Shown: positions 7,432 through 15,581, numbered from the stretch's first letter. The stretch: DNA of 30,016 nt from an uncultured Acetatifactor sp. (GCA_910584375.1 CAJUAH010000042.1:1-30016); one strand, 5' to 3'. The notes: generated by a model from the sequence alone, not told the origin. Made by a program: numbers and translations.

Positions 7432-9711
7432 TTATCCCTCTGCCGCTTTCTTTTTTTCCAGGAGCATACGGTTGTAAGACTCGATCATTGTCTTAAATCG
7501 GGAGACAAAGCTGATGATCGACATGTCCGCGTCGTTGGTGCTGTTGATGTGCGTGCTCCTGTCCGCCGGAACCGCCTGGAGGTAGTATCCCAGGATCTGG
7601 GGCGCGGTAAAGCGGATTGTCACGCTGTTGGCGTTGGAACTGGCGGAGGACGCGGAGCGGCTGGAGCTGGAGGAGCTGGAGCTGCTGCCGCTGAAGATCA
7701 GAAACCCGCCGCCCTGGGAGGCGTGATCTTCCACACTCTCCGCAAAGGAGGTGGACATGGCGCTCTGGCTCGTAAAGCGTATGGACACGTCCTTGGCGAT
7801 CACAAAGGAAACCGGATACGCCGGAAAGATACACTCGTTCATCTCCCGGAACCTTTTCTGTACCGCCGCCAGGTCGTCGCTGGCAAAGCTGGTGTTGTTG
7901 TCCGGCGCGATCTTGTTGCCGGAAAAATTATACATGTTTCCGGTCAGCAGAAACACACCCGGATCAAACCATTCTCTCTCGATCTGCACCTTGGCGATAT
8001 TCATCCCGATCTGGATATCTATGTCAGAGCTTGCCTCCATGGCGCTTTCCACGGAACTCTGGTGGGACTTGTTGCGGGAATATCCCCCAAACAGGAAGGA
8101 GACTCCTGTATGGCTGGAAGAGGATTCCGACTGCTTGCTGGACGCCGCAAAGGCGGAGGACATCTTGGACTGTATCAGCACCTGGGTAAATCCCTCGCAC
8201 TCCTTGTTGGGCATCACGTCGGCCACATCGCTGGAAATGTTCTCCGCCAGCACCGCCCGGGACAGCAGTATCCTGTCTTTCAGTTCCTCTATCTCGCCGT
8301 TTACGGAGGCCAGTTGTTCCTTCAGCGGGTCCAGCAGTTTCTTGAACTGGAGCCGGTTATTCGCCTCGCACCATTTCAGGGCGGCGTCCGTACTCTTTTC
8401 AGCGGCGGCCACTGCGGCGGATTGCAGATTAAAACATTCGGAGGCATATTTCCCGATGTCACTGAGCATTTGATCCACCGCTATGTCCTTGCAGTCCTTT
8501 TCATTTTTGACGATACGGTCTACCTCCGTATTGCCGGGGAGCTGCATATTGCCTTTGGAGTCTTTTCTGCAAAGCGTTATTATGGACTTGACGATGTCCA
8601 TGCCCGCGGCCACATTCTTGCCTATACATTCCTCCGTCGCCTCACGGAGCTTGTCGTCCGCCGCTTTATAGGCTTTTTCCAGCGCGTGTACCTCCCCTTC
8701 GTCGGGAATCGTGGAGGTGAGTTTTTTCACATTGAGCAGGATATTGCTCCGCTGCATCTCCAGCAGGCGCATGCGCTGGGCCAGGGCCGCGGGGCTTTCC
8801 AGCAGGTCAACCCCCGTAAAGGAGGACTCCAGCAGGCTGAACCAGTTCTTGGGATACAGGCTCACGGGATACACATAACCGCCGTCCGGGCTCAGTTCTT
8901 CCACCATGTCCATCGCCGACCGGGCGCTCTCGATCTCCCCGCCCACGCCGCAGTTCAGAATTGCGTTGATGATATTCATATCGCTGGGGGAAAATACGTT
9001 CAGCACCTTGCCCAGCTTTTCCTCCAGCATGACCCTCTGGGCCTCCGCCACCATCCCGTACCACTCCAGGTAAGCGTCCCTGCGCTCATTGGGATCGATG
9101 ATGGTGCGCTTTAGTTCCGCCTTCTTATCCGCCTGGGTCTGGTTCCATTGGGCTTTGGCGTTCACATACTCGCTGTACAGGCGGTAAAATACCTGCTCCA
9201 GCGTCATGGTGTCCTGGGTTCCGTCCCCGAAATCGTACTGATAGGGCGTCATCAACACTTCCCGCAGCCGCACCTTCATCTCGAACAGATCTCGGTTCAG
9301 TTTCGGGGACAACATGTTCAGGGCGGTGCGGTACTGATTTTGCAGATGCCTGCCGTTGTCGGACGCCGTGACAAAGCACGCGTCAAACAGCTTGTTGACC
9401 AGCTTGGACTCATTCGCCTTGACATGGGCGGGTTTCTCCCCCGCTATATCGTAAGAATACTCCTCCGGGCTTATCAGCGTGCCGGGGAGCGTCAGGCAAA
9501 AGTATTGGTTGGGGTTGTCTCCCCCGATCACGTCCGTGATCTTTTCATAGATTGTGTCGAGAAAGCTTTTCTCTGTCTCGGTGGACGGCGGCGCAGGGGT
9601 AACCGCCCCGTTTTTGCCCTGCATCTCCCCAAATGTCTGATTCAATTTTTTCATTGCGTCCCCAGTCGAGGTTCCCGCCTTGTTTTCTCCTGCCGATTCT
9701 CCCTTTGCCAT
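7432..9711 (-). CDS. Large cytosolic protein of unknown function, Ser-rich C-terminal region
   Basis: I do not recognise a family for this 759-residue protein. The start at 9711 is set by AAGGAGGAATAAT. Residues 1-45 are polar and probably disordered. From about 55 (FLDTIYEKITDVIGGDNPNQ) to about 500 it is mainly helical, with long charged helices and a stretch like a coiled coil (LASVNGEIEELKDRILLSRA). The C-terminal third looks beta-rich: IGMNIAKVQIEREWFDPGVF, LLTGNMYNFSG, PVSFVIAKDVSIRF, FTAPQILGYYLQAV. A run of nine serines followed by a Ser/Ala segment lies near residues 675-695. There is no signal peptide and no obvious membrane helix. It has its own promoter and terminator, so it is monocistronic. 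No enzyme motif was found. Confidence 0.85.
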   Translation of the reverse strand: MAKGESAGENKAGTSTGDAMKKLNQTFGEMQGKNGAVTPAPPSTETEKSFLDTIYEKITDVIGGDNPNQYFCLTLPGTLISPEEYSYDIAGEKPAHVKANESKLVNKLFDACFVTASDNGRHLQNQYRTALNMLSPKLNRDLFEMKVRLREVLMTPYQYDFGDGTQDTMTLEQVFYRLYSEYVNAKAQWNQTQADKKAELKRTIIDPNERRDAYLEWYGMVAEAQRVMLEEKLGKVLNVFSPSDMNIINAILNCGVGGEIESARSAMDMVEELSPDGGYVYPVSLYPKNWFSLLESSFTGVDLLESPAALAQRMRLLEMQRSNILLNVKKLTSTIPDEGEVHALEKAYKAADDKLREATEECIGKNVAAGMDIVKSIITLCRKDSKGNMQLPGNTEVDRIVKNEKDCKDIAVDQMLSDIGKYASECFNLQSAAVAAAEKSTDAALKWCEANNRLQFKKLLDPLKEQLASVNGEIEELKDRILLSRAVLAENISSDVADVMPNKECEGFTQVLIQSKMSSAFAASSKQSESSSSHTGVSFLFGGYSRNKSHQSSVESAMEASSDIDIQIGMNIAKVQIEREWFDPGVFLLTGNMYNFSGNKIAPDNNTSFASDDLAAVQKRFREMNECIFPAYPVSFVIAKDVSIRFTSQSAMSTSFAESVEDHASQGGGFLIFSGSSSSSSSSSRSASSASSNANSVTIRFTAPQILGYYLQAVPADRSTHINSTNDADMSIISFVSRFKTMIESYNRMLLEKKKAAEG

Positions 9712-9790
9712 ATTATTCCTCCTTTTTCCGCGCGGCACGGTTTTCCGGACTTCCCGTCCGTACCTGCCGATCCATATTTACACAGGAATC

Positions 9791-9820
9791 ATAATACGGT
9801 TACACCCCGCATGTCCGCAA
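9791..9820 (-). promoter_or_regulatory. Predicted promoter of the 759-residue protein gene
   Basis: On the minus strand, TTGCGG (9815-9820), an 18-bp spacer and TATTAT (9791-9796) lie about 80 bp before the start at 9711. Spacing is acceptable and the match moderate. Confidence 0.45.
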
Positions 9821-9857
9821 AACGGGACTAATGCAGGGCGCATAAGGATAAAAGACA

Positions 9858-10325
9858 TTATTTTGTATAAAACACCAGCGTGAGCCTGTCGTTGACGGCC
9901 TGCGTCTCTCCGGTTCGCGCATACCCCATCTTCTCATACAGGTAGCAGTTCTTCTCCTCCTGCAGGATGGTGGCCAGCTCCCATTTTGCCGCGCCGTGTA
10001 TCTTCTCGCACTGTAGGATCGCCTTCTGGGCGATCCCCTGCCCCTGGAACCGCGGCAGTATAAATATGGGAGAGATCCGCTTGTTCTTCCCTTCTTCCTG
10101 CTTGTCCACCACCCGGACGGCCCCCACTTTCCGGCCCTCCCGGCAGATAAAATAATAATAGGTATAATCCTGGCGCAGACGGGCCTCCACCTTTTCCACC
10201 GCCTCGCATCCGGGACTTGTGTCATAATCCCGGTATTTATCCAGCAGTTCCCGAAACGCCTCTATCTGCATCGCATGTATCTCCCGGGCGTCCGCTACAC
10301 CCGCCCGAATCAGTTCTATTTCCAT
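9858..10325 (-). CDS. GNAT family N-acetyltransferase
   Basis: The 155-residue protein has a single GNAT domain. It begins MEIELIRAGVADAREIHAMQ. The acetyl-CoA pyrophosphate loop lies in ILPRFQGQGIAQKAI (the Q/RxxGxG/A element), followed by YLYEKMGYARTGET, the usual C-terminal strand-helix. The acceptor substrate is unknown. The start at 10325 is chosen for its GGAAAGGAATAAAC site; an upstream in-frame ATG has none. It is the last gene of the minus-strand run, 53 bp after the lipoprotein gene. Confidence 0.88.
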   Translation of the reverse strand: MEIELIRAGVADAREIHAMQIEAFRELLDKYRDYDTSPGCEAVEKVEARLRQDYTYYYFICREGRKVGAVRVVDKQEEGKNKRISPIFILPRFQGQGIAQKAILQCEKIHGAAKWELATILQEEKNCYLYEKMGYARTGETQAVNDRLTLVFYTK

Positions 10326-10378
10326 GTTTATTCCTTTCCGCGTCCTTGCAGTTGTCCTGCCTGCTGCCGGGCATTCGC

Positions 10379-11437
10379 TCATTCCTTCCGCTTGCTTTCA
10401 GAAAACAAATCGCTCCAGAGCTCACTGACTTCTTCCTGACAGATGGTTCCCGTTTCCTCTGTAAACACTCCGTTCTCGTAAAAGTATTCCTGATATTTTA
10501 CGTTGGCACTATCTCTGTTTTCCTGATCTTCGTTCCCTGGATCTTTGTTTCCCTGATCCTGGCTTTCCTGATCTCCACCATCCCCATGGCTCCCGTAGTG
10601 TACAGACAATGCGCCCTGGCAGAAATACCCCTTGCTTTCATCGTACCCGTGTCGGTAGATCGTGTGGCCGTCCCATGCCGGTATATACTCGTCAATATGC
10701 TGTCTGTCATACGATATATTATAGTAGCAAAATACGCCCTGCTCTTCCTCCCCGTCCAGGGTGGGCTCCTCCCGGAATATCCCTTCTTCCTCCCGCCACA
10801 GATACACTTTCCAGTGGGGATGCCTGATATTCATCCACAGCAGAACCAAATCTTCCTTGCCGTCAAAATTCATATCCTGCATATAGAAATTGCCCGCGAA
10901 ATGCCCCTGGCCCTCCTCCCAGTCGATACTCTCGATATGTTCCACAAAGTCGGTCTCTGGCATATCGACCAGATAGGGGGAAGTCTCCACCAGCTCCTGT
11001 ACCAGCGTCCTCGCCTTATCATAGACGGAAAAACAAAGCCTCCGCTCCTCCACTGCGCCCAGGGCAGCACCCGGGCTAACCCCCTCCAGATACAGGTCAT
11101 ACTCCCGGCCCGACGCCACATGACAGGACTCCCGATCCGTGGATATCCCGTCAGCGCCCGGATTTTCCGGCAATTCCTCCAGAGACAGCTCCTGCATGGC
11201 AGAGGGACCCATAGAACTTTCTCCCTGTTCGTCCACGGTTTCAACGGGCTGCCCAGTCGAAGATAAAACTGGAGCTTCCGAGAGCGGTTCCCGGATAACC
11301 GGAGTCCGCGACGGCAAAACCGTTTCCCCCTCCGGCTGCCGTCCGCAGGCTGTAAATATCCACGCCATACACAGCGGTAAAGTGAAAACCGCCGTATACC
11401 GACTTATAACATTCCCCAGGCTTTTCCCGTTTTTCAT
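10379..11437 (-). CDS. Lipoprotein of unknown function
   Basis: The 352-residue protein has a signal peptide with lipobox FTAC, cysteine 31, so it is predicted to be lipid-anchored on the outer face of the membrane. A Pro/Ser/Glu-rich spacer follows. The folded part includes FYMQDMNFDGKEDLVLLWMN, a D-x-N-x-D-G-x-x-D calcium-loop-like motif of FG-GAP/VCBS-type repeats, and aromatic strands such as WKVYLWREEEGIF. Near the C-terminus lies a low-complexity Asp/Gln/Asn/Glu stretch (about 10500-10590). GGAGGCGGT places the start at 11437, 15 bp after the nitroreductase stop. Ligand and role are unknown. Confidence 0.8.
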   Translation of the reverse strand: MKNGKSLGNVISRYTAVFTLPLCMAWIFTACGRQPEGETVLPSRTPVIREPLSEAPVLSSTGQPVETVDEQGESSMGPSAMQELSLEELPENPGADGISTDRESCHVASGREYDLYLEGVSPGAALGAVEERRLCFSVYDKARTLVQELVETSPYLVDMPETDFVEHIESIDWEEGQGHFAGNFYMQDMNFDGKEDLVLLWMNIRHPHWKVYLWREEEGIFREEPTLDGEEEQGVFCYYNISYDRQHIDEYIPAWDGHTIYRHGYDESKGYFCQGALSVHYGSHGDGGDQESQDQGNKDPGNEDQENRDSANVKYQEYFYENGVFTEETGTICQEEVSELWSDLFSESKRKE

Positions 11438-11451
11438 ACCGCCTCCAGGCT

Positions 11452-12105
11452 TTATTCCATCCACCTGACCACTTCCTCCAATGCCTTTCTCGGTCTGGCC
11501 GGGGGCGTTTCTCCGGCATATCCCACCGCCATGGCAGCGCACAGTACGCCCCCGGCGTCCAACCATTTTTCCAGTTCACGCCAGGCAAAAAAGGTATTGC
11601 ATATCCATAGAGTCCCCAGGCTCTGCGCTCCGGCCGCCAGCGACATATTCTCCATAGCCGCGCCTATGGACTGAACATTGCATATCTCTGAGATGCGCTC
11701 CTCCAACGTCGGCGTTTTCCCCATGGGCACTCCCAGCATATTTATCACAAAAATGATTACCGGGGCCTGCCTCATGATCGCCAGACTCTGCCACGCCCCC
11801 TGTAAATACTCTGCGCTGCCCGGCAAAAGGGGATTGGTTTTCTCCCGCTCCAACCCCTTTTCCATCGCGTTACACGCCTCCGTCCTGGCCGTTCCCTCTG
11901 CTACAATGAACTTCCAGGGCTGGCGGTTTTTGGATGAGGGAGCCAGGATTCCCGCTTTCAGAATCTCTTCCACAGACTTGCGGGGCACCTTCGTCTGCTC
12001 GAAACGGCGGATACTCCTTCTATCCTCTATCGCCTGCATTATCCCGCTGTCTGTCCGTGATTCCTGCATTGCATATCTGTTTTTGTTATAAAATATACCG
12101 TCCAT
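11452..12105 (-). CDS. Nitroreductase family FMN-dependent oxidoreductase
   Basis: This cytoplasmic protein of about 217 residues shows the nitroreductase FMN-binding start IEDRRSIRRFEQTKVPRKSV and ILAPSSKNRQPWKFIV. Later it has IGAAMENMSLAAGAQSLGTL and the C-terminal AVGYAGETPPARPRK typical of the family. Such enzymes reduce nitro compounds, quinones or flavins using NAD(P)H. Start choice is uncertain: ATG 12105 has AGGGGG about 10 bp upstream, while TTG 12114 and a shorter ATG before IEDRRSIRRF are alternatives. It lies 15 bp after the K+ channel stop in the same run. Confidence 0.88.
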   Translation of the reverse strand: MDGIFYNKNRYAMQESRTDSGIMQAIEDRRSIRRFEQTKVPRKSVEEILKAGILAPSSKNRQPWKFIVAEGTARTEACNAMEKGLEREKTNPLLPGSAEYLQGAWQSLAIMRQAPVIIFVINMLGVPMGKTPTLEERISEICNVQSIGAAMENMSLAAGAQSLGTLWICNTFFAWRELEKWLDAGGVLCAAMAVGYAGETPPARPRKALEEVVRWME

Positions 12106-12120
12106 GATCGCCAATGCCCC

Positions 12121-13287
12121 CTACCGATGATAGATCAGTACCGCATCCCTCTCCCGGATATGGCTGTCCTCCCGGGGAGGAATATTCTTGTTTCCCCGCT
12201 TTAGCATGATCACATGGCTACGCCGGGAGATATCCAGATCCCGTATCTCCAGTCCGATCCACGGATGCCCTTTCTCTATCGCCACCTCTTCCAAATTGGC
12301 CTCAACGCGCACATGGCTCATGCTGCCCAGCACCATGATATCGTCGGCCTGAATCTTCAACTCCTCCCAAGGGGTCAATACATCCCTTCCCCGCAGAACC
12401 GTAGCCGTATACAATCCCCGGGGCAGCTCGATCTGCTCCAGGGACTGTCCTATATAGGGATGCCCCAGCGTGATCTCCAACGTCACAAAATCCGCGTCCA
12501 TTTTCGTGAGCGTGCCCTTTTTTATGCTGGTGTAATACTCCACAAACCCTGCGGAAATGATGCCTGTGGGGATCGCCACCATTCCCACCCCCAGAAAGGC
12601 GATGACGATGGCCATGATCTGTCCGCCCACCGTGATGGGGTAGATATCCCCGTACCCCACTGTCAGCAAAGTGGAAACCGACCACCAGATGCCGGAGAAA
12701 GCGTTGGAAAAATGCTCCGGCTGGGCCTCGTGCTCTAGCCCGTACATGCACAGGGAGGAGGCCATCATCAACACCAGCACCAGAAAGATGGAATACATCA
12801 GTTGGTTTTTCTTTTCCTTTAATACTGTGGTGACCACATGGAAAGCGTCGTATTTGGCGTTGATTCGGAACAGACGCAGGATGCGCACCACCCGGAACAT
12901 ACGGAAGGCCACGGCGCCGCTGGGGAACACAAAGGGAAGGAAATAGGGCAGTACAGTCAGCAGATCCACGATGCCGTAAAAGGAGACCGCAAACTTAAGT
13001 CTCGCCCGCCCCTGCCCCATGTCCGGATACAGATACTGGGCCGTCCACAGCCGGAGAATGTATTCCACGGTGAAAATACTGATCGTGACCAGCTCCACCA
13101 CCTGCATCAGCACACCAAACCGAGCCAACTGCGTAAAAGTCTGGCAGAAAGTAACGGCGATGTTCAGCAATATCACGCACACAATGAACACGTCGAATAT
13201 CAGGCTGGGAATATCCGCCTGGTTCCCGATCTGAATGATCTCAAAGACCCGTTTTTTGATTTTGGCCAGCTTATCCAATGCCGTCAT
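12121..13287 (-). CDS. Voltage-gated-type potassium channel with two TrkA-C domains
   Basis: The 388-residue membrane protein has six predicted helices. S4 is Arg-rich (FRMFRVVRILRLFRINAKY, about 128-146). The pore loop WWSVSTLLTVGYGD carries the K+ selectivity filter TVGYGD at residues 209-214. After S6 come two RCK_C/TrkA-C-like domains, LGHPYIGQSLEQIELPRGLY and KGHPWIGLEIRDLDISRRSH, which in related proteins bind ligands and gate the pore. At ATG 13287 the AGGGGAGG element touches the codon, with no spacing. An in-frame TTG at 13278 sits 9 bp after GGAGG and may be the real start. Confidence 0.92.
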   Translation of the reverse strand: MTALDKLAKIKKRVFEIIQIGNQADIPSLIFDVFIVCVILLNIAVTFCQTFTQLARFGVLMQVVELVTISIFTVEYILRLWTAQYLYPDMGQGRARLKFAVSFYGIVDLLTVLPYFLPFVFPSGAVAFRMFRVVRILRLFRINAKYDAFHVVTTVLKEKKNQLMYSIFLVLVLMMASSLCMYGLEHEAQPEHFSNAFSGIWWSVSTLLTVGYGDIYPITVGGQIMAIVIAFLGVGMVAIPTGIISAGFVEYYTSIKKGTLTKMDADFVTLEITLGHPYIGQSLEQIELPRGLYTATVLRGRDVLTPWEELKIQADDIMVLGSMSHVRVEANLEEVAIEKGHPWIGLEIRDLDISRRSHVIMLKRGNKNIPPREDSHIRERDAVLIYHR

Positions 13288-13335
13288 CCTCCCCTTATCT
13301 GTCGTTCATATTTTCCACTCGCCGCATGTCGCCCC

Positions 13336-14712
13336 TCACTTCATGAACACAAAAGATTTCAACTCAAACAATATACGGCCCGCAAAGAAACCCGCGATCC
13401 AGTCCGAGTCCCCCTGCCCGTCCGGACTGCTGTGATAACCTGTGCTCACCCGGAAAAAAACCGCATGCCGTCCTGTGACATTTTTCACAACGGCGCGCGC
13501 CACGCCGCCGCAGGCGCCCACCGGACAACAGCCGATCTCTTCTCCCTCCTCGCCGTCTATACGGATATGCAGGACGCTTTCACAGCCGCAGCCGTTTACC
13601 GCCGCGGCAAACTCCATGGTGCTGCTGGAGTAGTCCTCCCCAAAGTCAAAATACTTATAGCCGATCACACAACCTTCGGTTATACCGGTGACCACCCGCT
13701 CAAACACCGATTTCTCCGTGACAAAAGCTCCGCCCTTCAGCACACAGGCGATATCCGCCGCCGTCTCCCGGTAGGGCGAGAGCGCCTCCTCAAACCCCAG
13801 AGAAGTCATCTCCACCGAAGGGATCGTCCCGTCCGGCAGGATCGTGATTCTCTCCACGCAGGCCCGCCGGGAAAAAATGCTGTTGTTGGTCATACGGTGG
13901 TAAAAAATATACCACTGCCCCCGGATGCAGGCGATGGAGCCATGGTCGTTGCCCCCCGGGTAATCCGCCCCATTGTCAATGATATATCCCCTGTAGGTAA
14001 AAGGGCCTGTGGGCCTGTCCGATGTGGCATAGGCCAGTCTGCTGCCCCGCTTGGGAGAATAGATCAGATAATACAGCTCCCCCACCTTGCGGGGAGAGGC
14101 CGCCTCAAAGAAGAAACTGTCCCTCTCCCGAAAACCGTGCTCCTCATCCGCTCTGTTGGGGAGGATATGGTCAATACAGGTTCCGTCCAACACCTCATAC
14201 ATATTGTCAGGGTTAATCCGAGCCATAAAGGAATGCTCATAGCCGCAGTAAATATATACCTGCCCGTCGTCGTCCACCAACACGCCCGGGTCCACGAACC
14301 ATCCATCCTGGCAGATATCGTCAGGGATCGTATACTGATACCGGGACAGCAGCCGGAAAGGCCCTTCCGGCCGGTCGCTGACCGCCACGCAGCCCTTTGC
14401 GCCAAAGATATAGGCAAACAGATAATATCTGCCGTCCTTTTCCACCACATCCGGCGCGTAGAGTTCATTGCCTTCTTTTGTCCAGTCCGTGTCCGCCGGA
14501 TGGTCGCGGTCCGCCAGGGTATGAAAGATATCCCCATGGCAGACCCAGTCATTCAGATTGTCCACCGACGCGCTCCAGCATTTCAGCACATGGTCGCAGA
14601 ACCTTCCCGACCCGGCCCTGTCGTGGGAGCCGTAGACATAGACTCGGTCCCCGAACACCCGGGGTTCCCCGTCGGGTATGTACTCCCAGCCCGGTAAATA
14701 TGGATTGGCCAT
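13336..14712 (-). CDS. Family 43 glycoside hydrolase
   Basis: The 458-residue protein opens MANPYLPGWEYIPDGEPRVF without a signal peptide. The five-bladed propeller of GH43 is indicated by RVYVYGSHD, ELYAPDVVEKDGRYYLFAY, WFVDPGVLVDDDGQVYIYCG, FFEAASPRKVGELYYLIYS (the likely acid Glu) and NDHGSIACIRGQWYIFYHR. Family members are arabinofuranosidases, xylosidases or galactan hydrolases. The specificity is not deducible, but it probably acts in the cytoplasm on imported plant oligosaccharides. A C-terminal beta-sandwich of about 130 residues, resembling CBM6, follows. The start has a strong AGGAGGTGGGAT site. It begins 10 bp after the AAC(6')-like gene. Confidence 0.92.
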   Translation of the reverse strand: MANPYLPGWEYIPDGEPRVFGDRVYVYGSHDRAGSGRFCDHVLKCWSASVDNLNDWVCHGDIFHTLADRDHPADTDWTKEGNELYAPDVVEKDGRYYLFAYIFGAKGCVAVSDRPEGPFRLLSRYQYTIPDDICQDGWFVDPGVLVDDDGQVYIYCGYEHSFMARINPDNMYEVLDGTCIDHILPNRADEEHGFRERDSFFFEAASPRKVGELYYLIYSPKRGSRLAYATSDRPTGPFTYRGYIIDNGADYPGGNDHGSIACIRGQWYIFYHRMTNNSIFSRRACVERITILPDGTIPSVEMTSLGFEEALSPYRETAADIACVLKGGAFVTEKSVFERVVTGITEGCVIGYKYFDFGEDYSSSTMEFAAAVNGCGCESVLHIRIDGEEGEEIGCCPVGACGGVARAVVKNVTGRHAVFFRVSTGYHSSPDGQGDSDWIAGFFAGRILFELKSFVFMK

Positions 14713-14722
14713 ATCCCACCTC

Positions 14723-15160
14723 CTATATCAGCTCTTTGGTAAAACAGATGATCCGGTTGGCCTCGCAAAATCCCATGGCCATATGGAACCGTCTGCTGTC
14801 CTCATTGTCAAGTTCACAGTCGCTGGCAAATTCCCGGCATCCCTTATCCGCGGCCCACCGCTCGCAGGCCCGCAGCAATTCCCCGGCGTACCCCCTGTGG
14901 CGGCATTCCGCCCGCACAAATATGCCCTCCAGATAGCCCACCGGCGAAGATTCCGTCCCCTCCACATAGTCGTGCCTCAGTTGGCACTGGGCAAAACCCA
15001 CAGGCACATCCTGCTCATAATACAGGAAAAAGCTGGCGTCCTCCCTGGCCATAATGTCCGCCAGATCCTCCTCCAAATCCCCTGGGGTATGCTCTTCCCA
15101 CAGCAGGGCCGCCAGCTCCGCCAACCGGGAAATATCCTCTTTTTTGCCTGTTTTTATCAC
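14723..15160 (-). CDS. AAC(6')-like aminoglycoside N-acetyltransferase, GNAT fold
   Basis: The 145-residue protein matches the small chromosomal AAC(6') group of GNAT enzymes. It shows LAELAALLWEEHTPGDLEED at the N-terminus, then LRHDYVEGTESSPVGYLEGI, then FVRAECRHRGYAGELLRACE (acetyl-CoA loop), SDCELDNEDSRRFHMAMGF and NRIICFTKEL. Homologues acetylate the 6'-amine of aminoglycosides; whether this copy confers resistance or has a housekeeping substrate cannot be told from sequence. The start is GTG at 15160 with GGAGAGAGAACT upstream. It heads the minus-strand gene run. Its leader carries 15-bp tandem repeats. Confidence 0.85.
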   Translation of the reverse strand: MIKTGKKEDISRLAELAALLWEEHTPGDLEEDLADIMAREDASFFLYYEQDVPVGFAQCQLRHDYVEGTESSPVGYLEGIFVRAECRHRGYAGELLRACERWAADKGCREFASDCELDNEDSRRFHMAMGFCEANRIICFTKELI

Positions 15161-15177
15161 AGTTCTCTCTCCTTTCC

Positions 15178-15222
15178 GATTCCAGCCCTTCTGATTCCAG
15201 CTTTACCGATTCCAGCTTTTCC
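15178..15222 (-). repeat. 15-bp tandem repeats in the AAC(6')-like leader
   Basis: GATTCCAGC recurs on the plus strand at 15178, 15193 and 15208, an exact 15-bp period, followed by a weaker AACTCCATC. On the minus strand one frame reads LEKLESVKLESEGLESE behind an ATG at 15230. That frame runs into the AAC(6')-like gene out of phase. No good ribosome binding site precedes this ATG. Confidence 0.65.
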
Positions 15223-15289
15223 AACTCCATCTCAATTTTTTCAGATTGGCTCTTCCCTTTTTTTCACTTTTATGATATGGTAGATACAT

Positions 15290-15363
15290 GGAAGCATAGC
15301 TCAGCTGGGATGAGCGCTCGCCTGACTAGCGGGAGGCCAAGGGTTCGAGCCCCTTTGCTTCCA
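15290..15363 (+). tRNA. tRNA-Val (GAC)
   Basis: A 74-nt cloverleaf: acceptor GGAAGCA/TGCTTCC with discriminator A, anticodon stem CTCGC/GCGGG with loop CTGACTA (anticodon GAC, valine), and T arm AAGGG-TTCGAGC-CCCTT. The 3' CCA is not encoded; T-rich DNA follows directly. It is a single-gene unit on the plus strand. Confidence 0.93.
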
Positions 15364-15471
15364 TTTTTATTGCCTCCAGCTTTTGCCTACCGCTTTTACT
15401 CTATTATAGGCAATATTTTTATGGATTACAACTACTTTCCAGCGTCCAGATCACCCTAATTAGCATAATAT
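15364..15471. other. Intergenic DNA without recognised features
   Basis: This AT-rich stretch lies between tRNA-Val and the decayed terminator. I see no reading frame, RNA fold or promoter worth reporting, apart from the T-rich run directly after the tRNA that may end its transcript. Confidence 0.5.
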
Positions 15472-15506
15472 AAAAATAGCTGCCCGGGAAATATCCCGGC
15501 AGCTAT
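15472..15506 (-). terminator. Decayed copy of the tRNA-Asp operon terminator
   Basis: ATAGCTGCCCGGGA (15476-15489) and TCCCGGCAGCTAT (15494-15506) form a hairpin with one bulged C and the loop AATA, with a T-run on the minus strand. The same hairpin, intact, lies at 20973-21004 after tRNA-Asp. The two differ by a base substitution and the bulge. Confidence 0.8.
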
Positions 15507-15507
15507 A

Positions 15508-15581
15508 CGATCCAGATCGAACTCAAACCCAAAACCGGCCGATTATGAATCGGCTGCTCTAACTAACTGAACTGTTTCTAC
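15508..15581 (-). pseudogene. Chimeric tRNA pseudogene: Met/Ile2 body, Asp 3' end
   Basis: Read on the minus strand, the D arm and anticodon arm (GCCGA-TTCATAA-TCGGC, anticodon CAT) align with the CAT tRNA at 21104-21177. From the T loop to the 3' end (GATCTGGATCG) it instead aligns with tRNA-Asp at 21006-21079. The acceptor strands cannot pair and the T stem is mostly mismatched, so it is not functional. Nearly all differences from the intact genes are transitions. The anticodon stem keeps full pairing through two compensatory pairs. Directly downstream is the decayed copy of the Asp terminator. Confidence 0.75.

Noticed and set aside
7549..9114. Long plus-strand open frame (521 codons) opposite the 759-residue gene
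   Set aside because: It lacks a ribosome binding site and family motifs. It is Gly/His/Arg-biased as expected for the complement of a GC-rich gene, and the minus-strand frame has a strong start, promoter and terminator.
12838..14697. Plus-strand open frame of 619 codons across the GH43 and K+ channel genes
   Set aside because: It spans two unrelated minus-strand genes with clear motifs and start sites and has no motif of its own.
15015..15230. 71-codon minus-strand frame with LES repeats as a real protein
   Set aside because: It has no ribosome binding site, overlaps the AAC(6')-like gene out of phase, and its second half is the shadow of that gene. Kept only as a repeat and possible leader.
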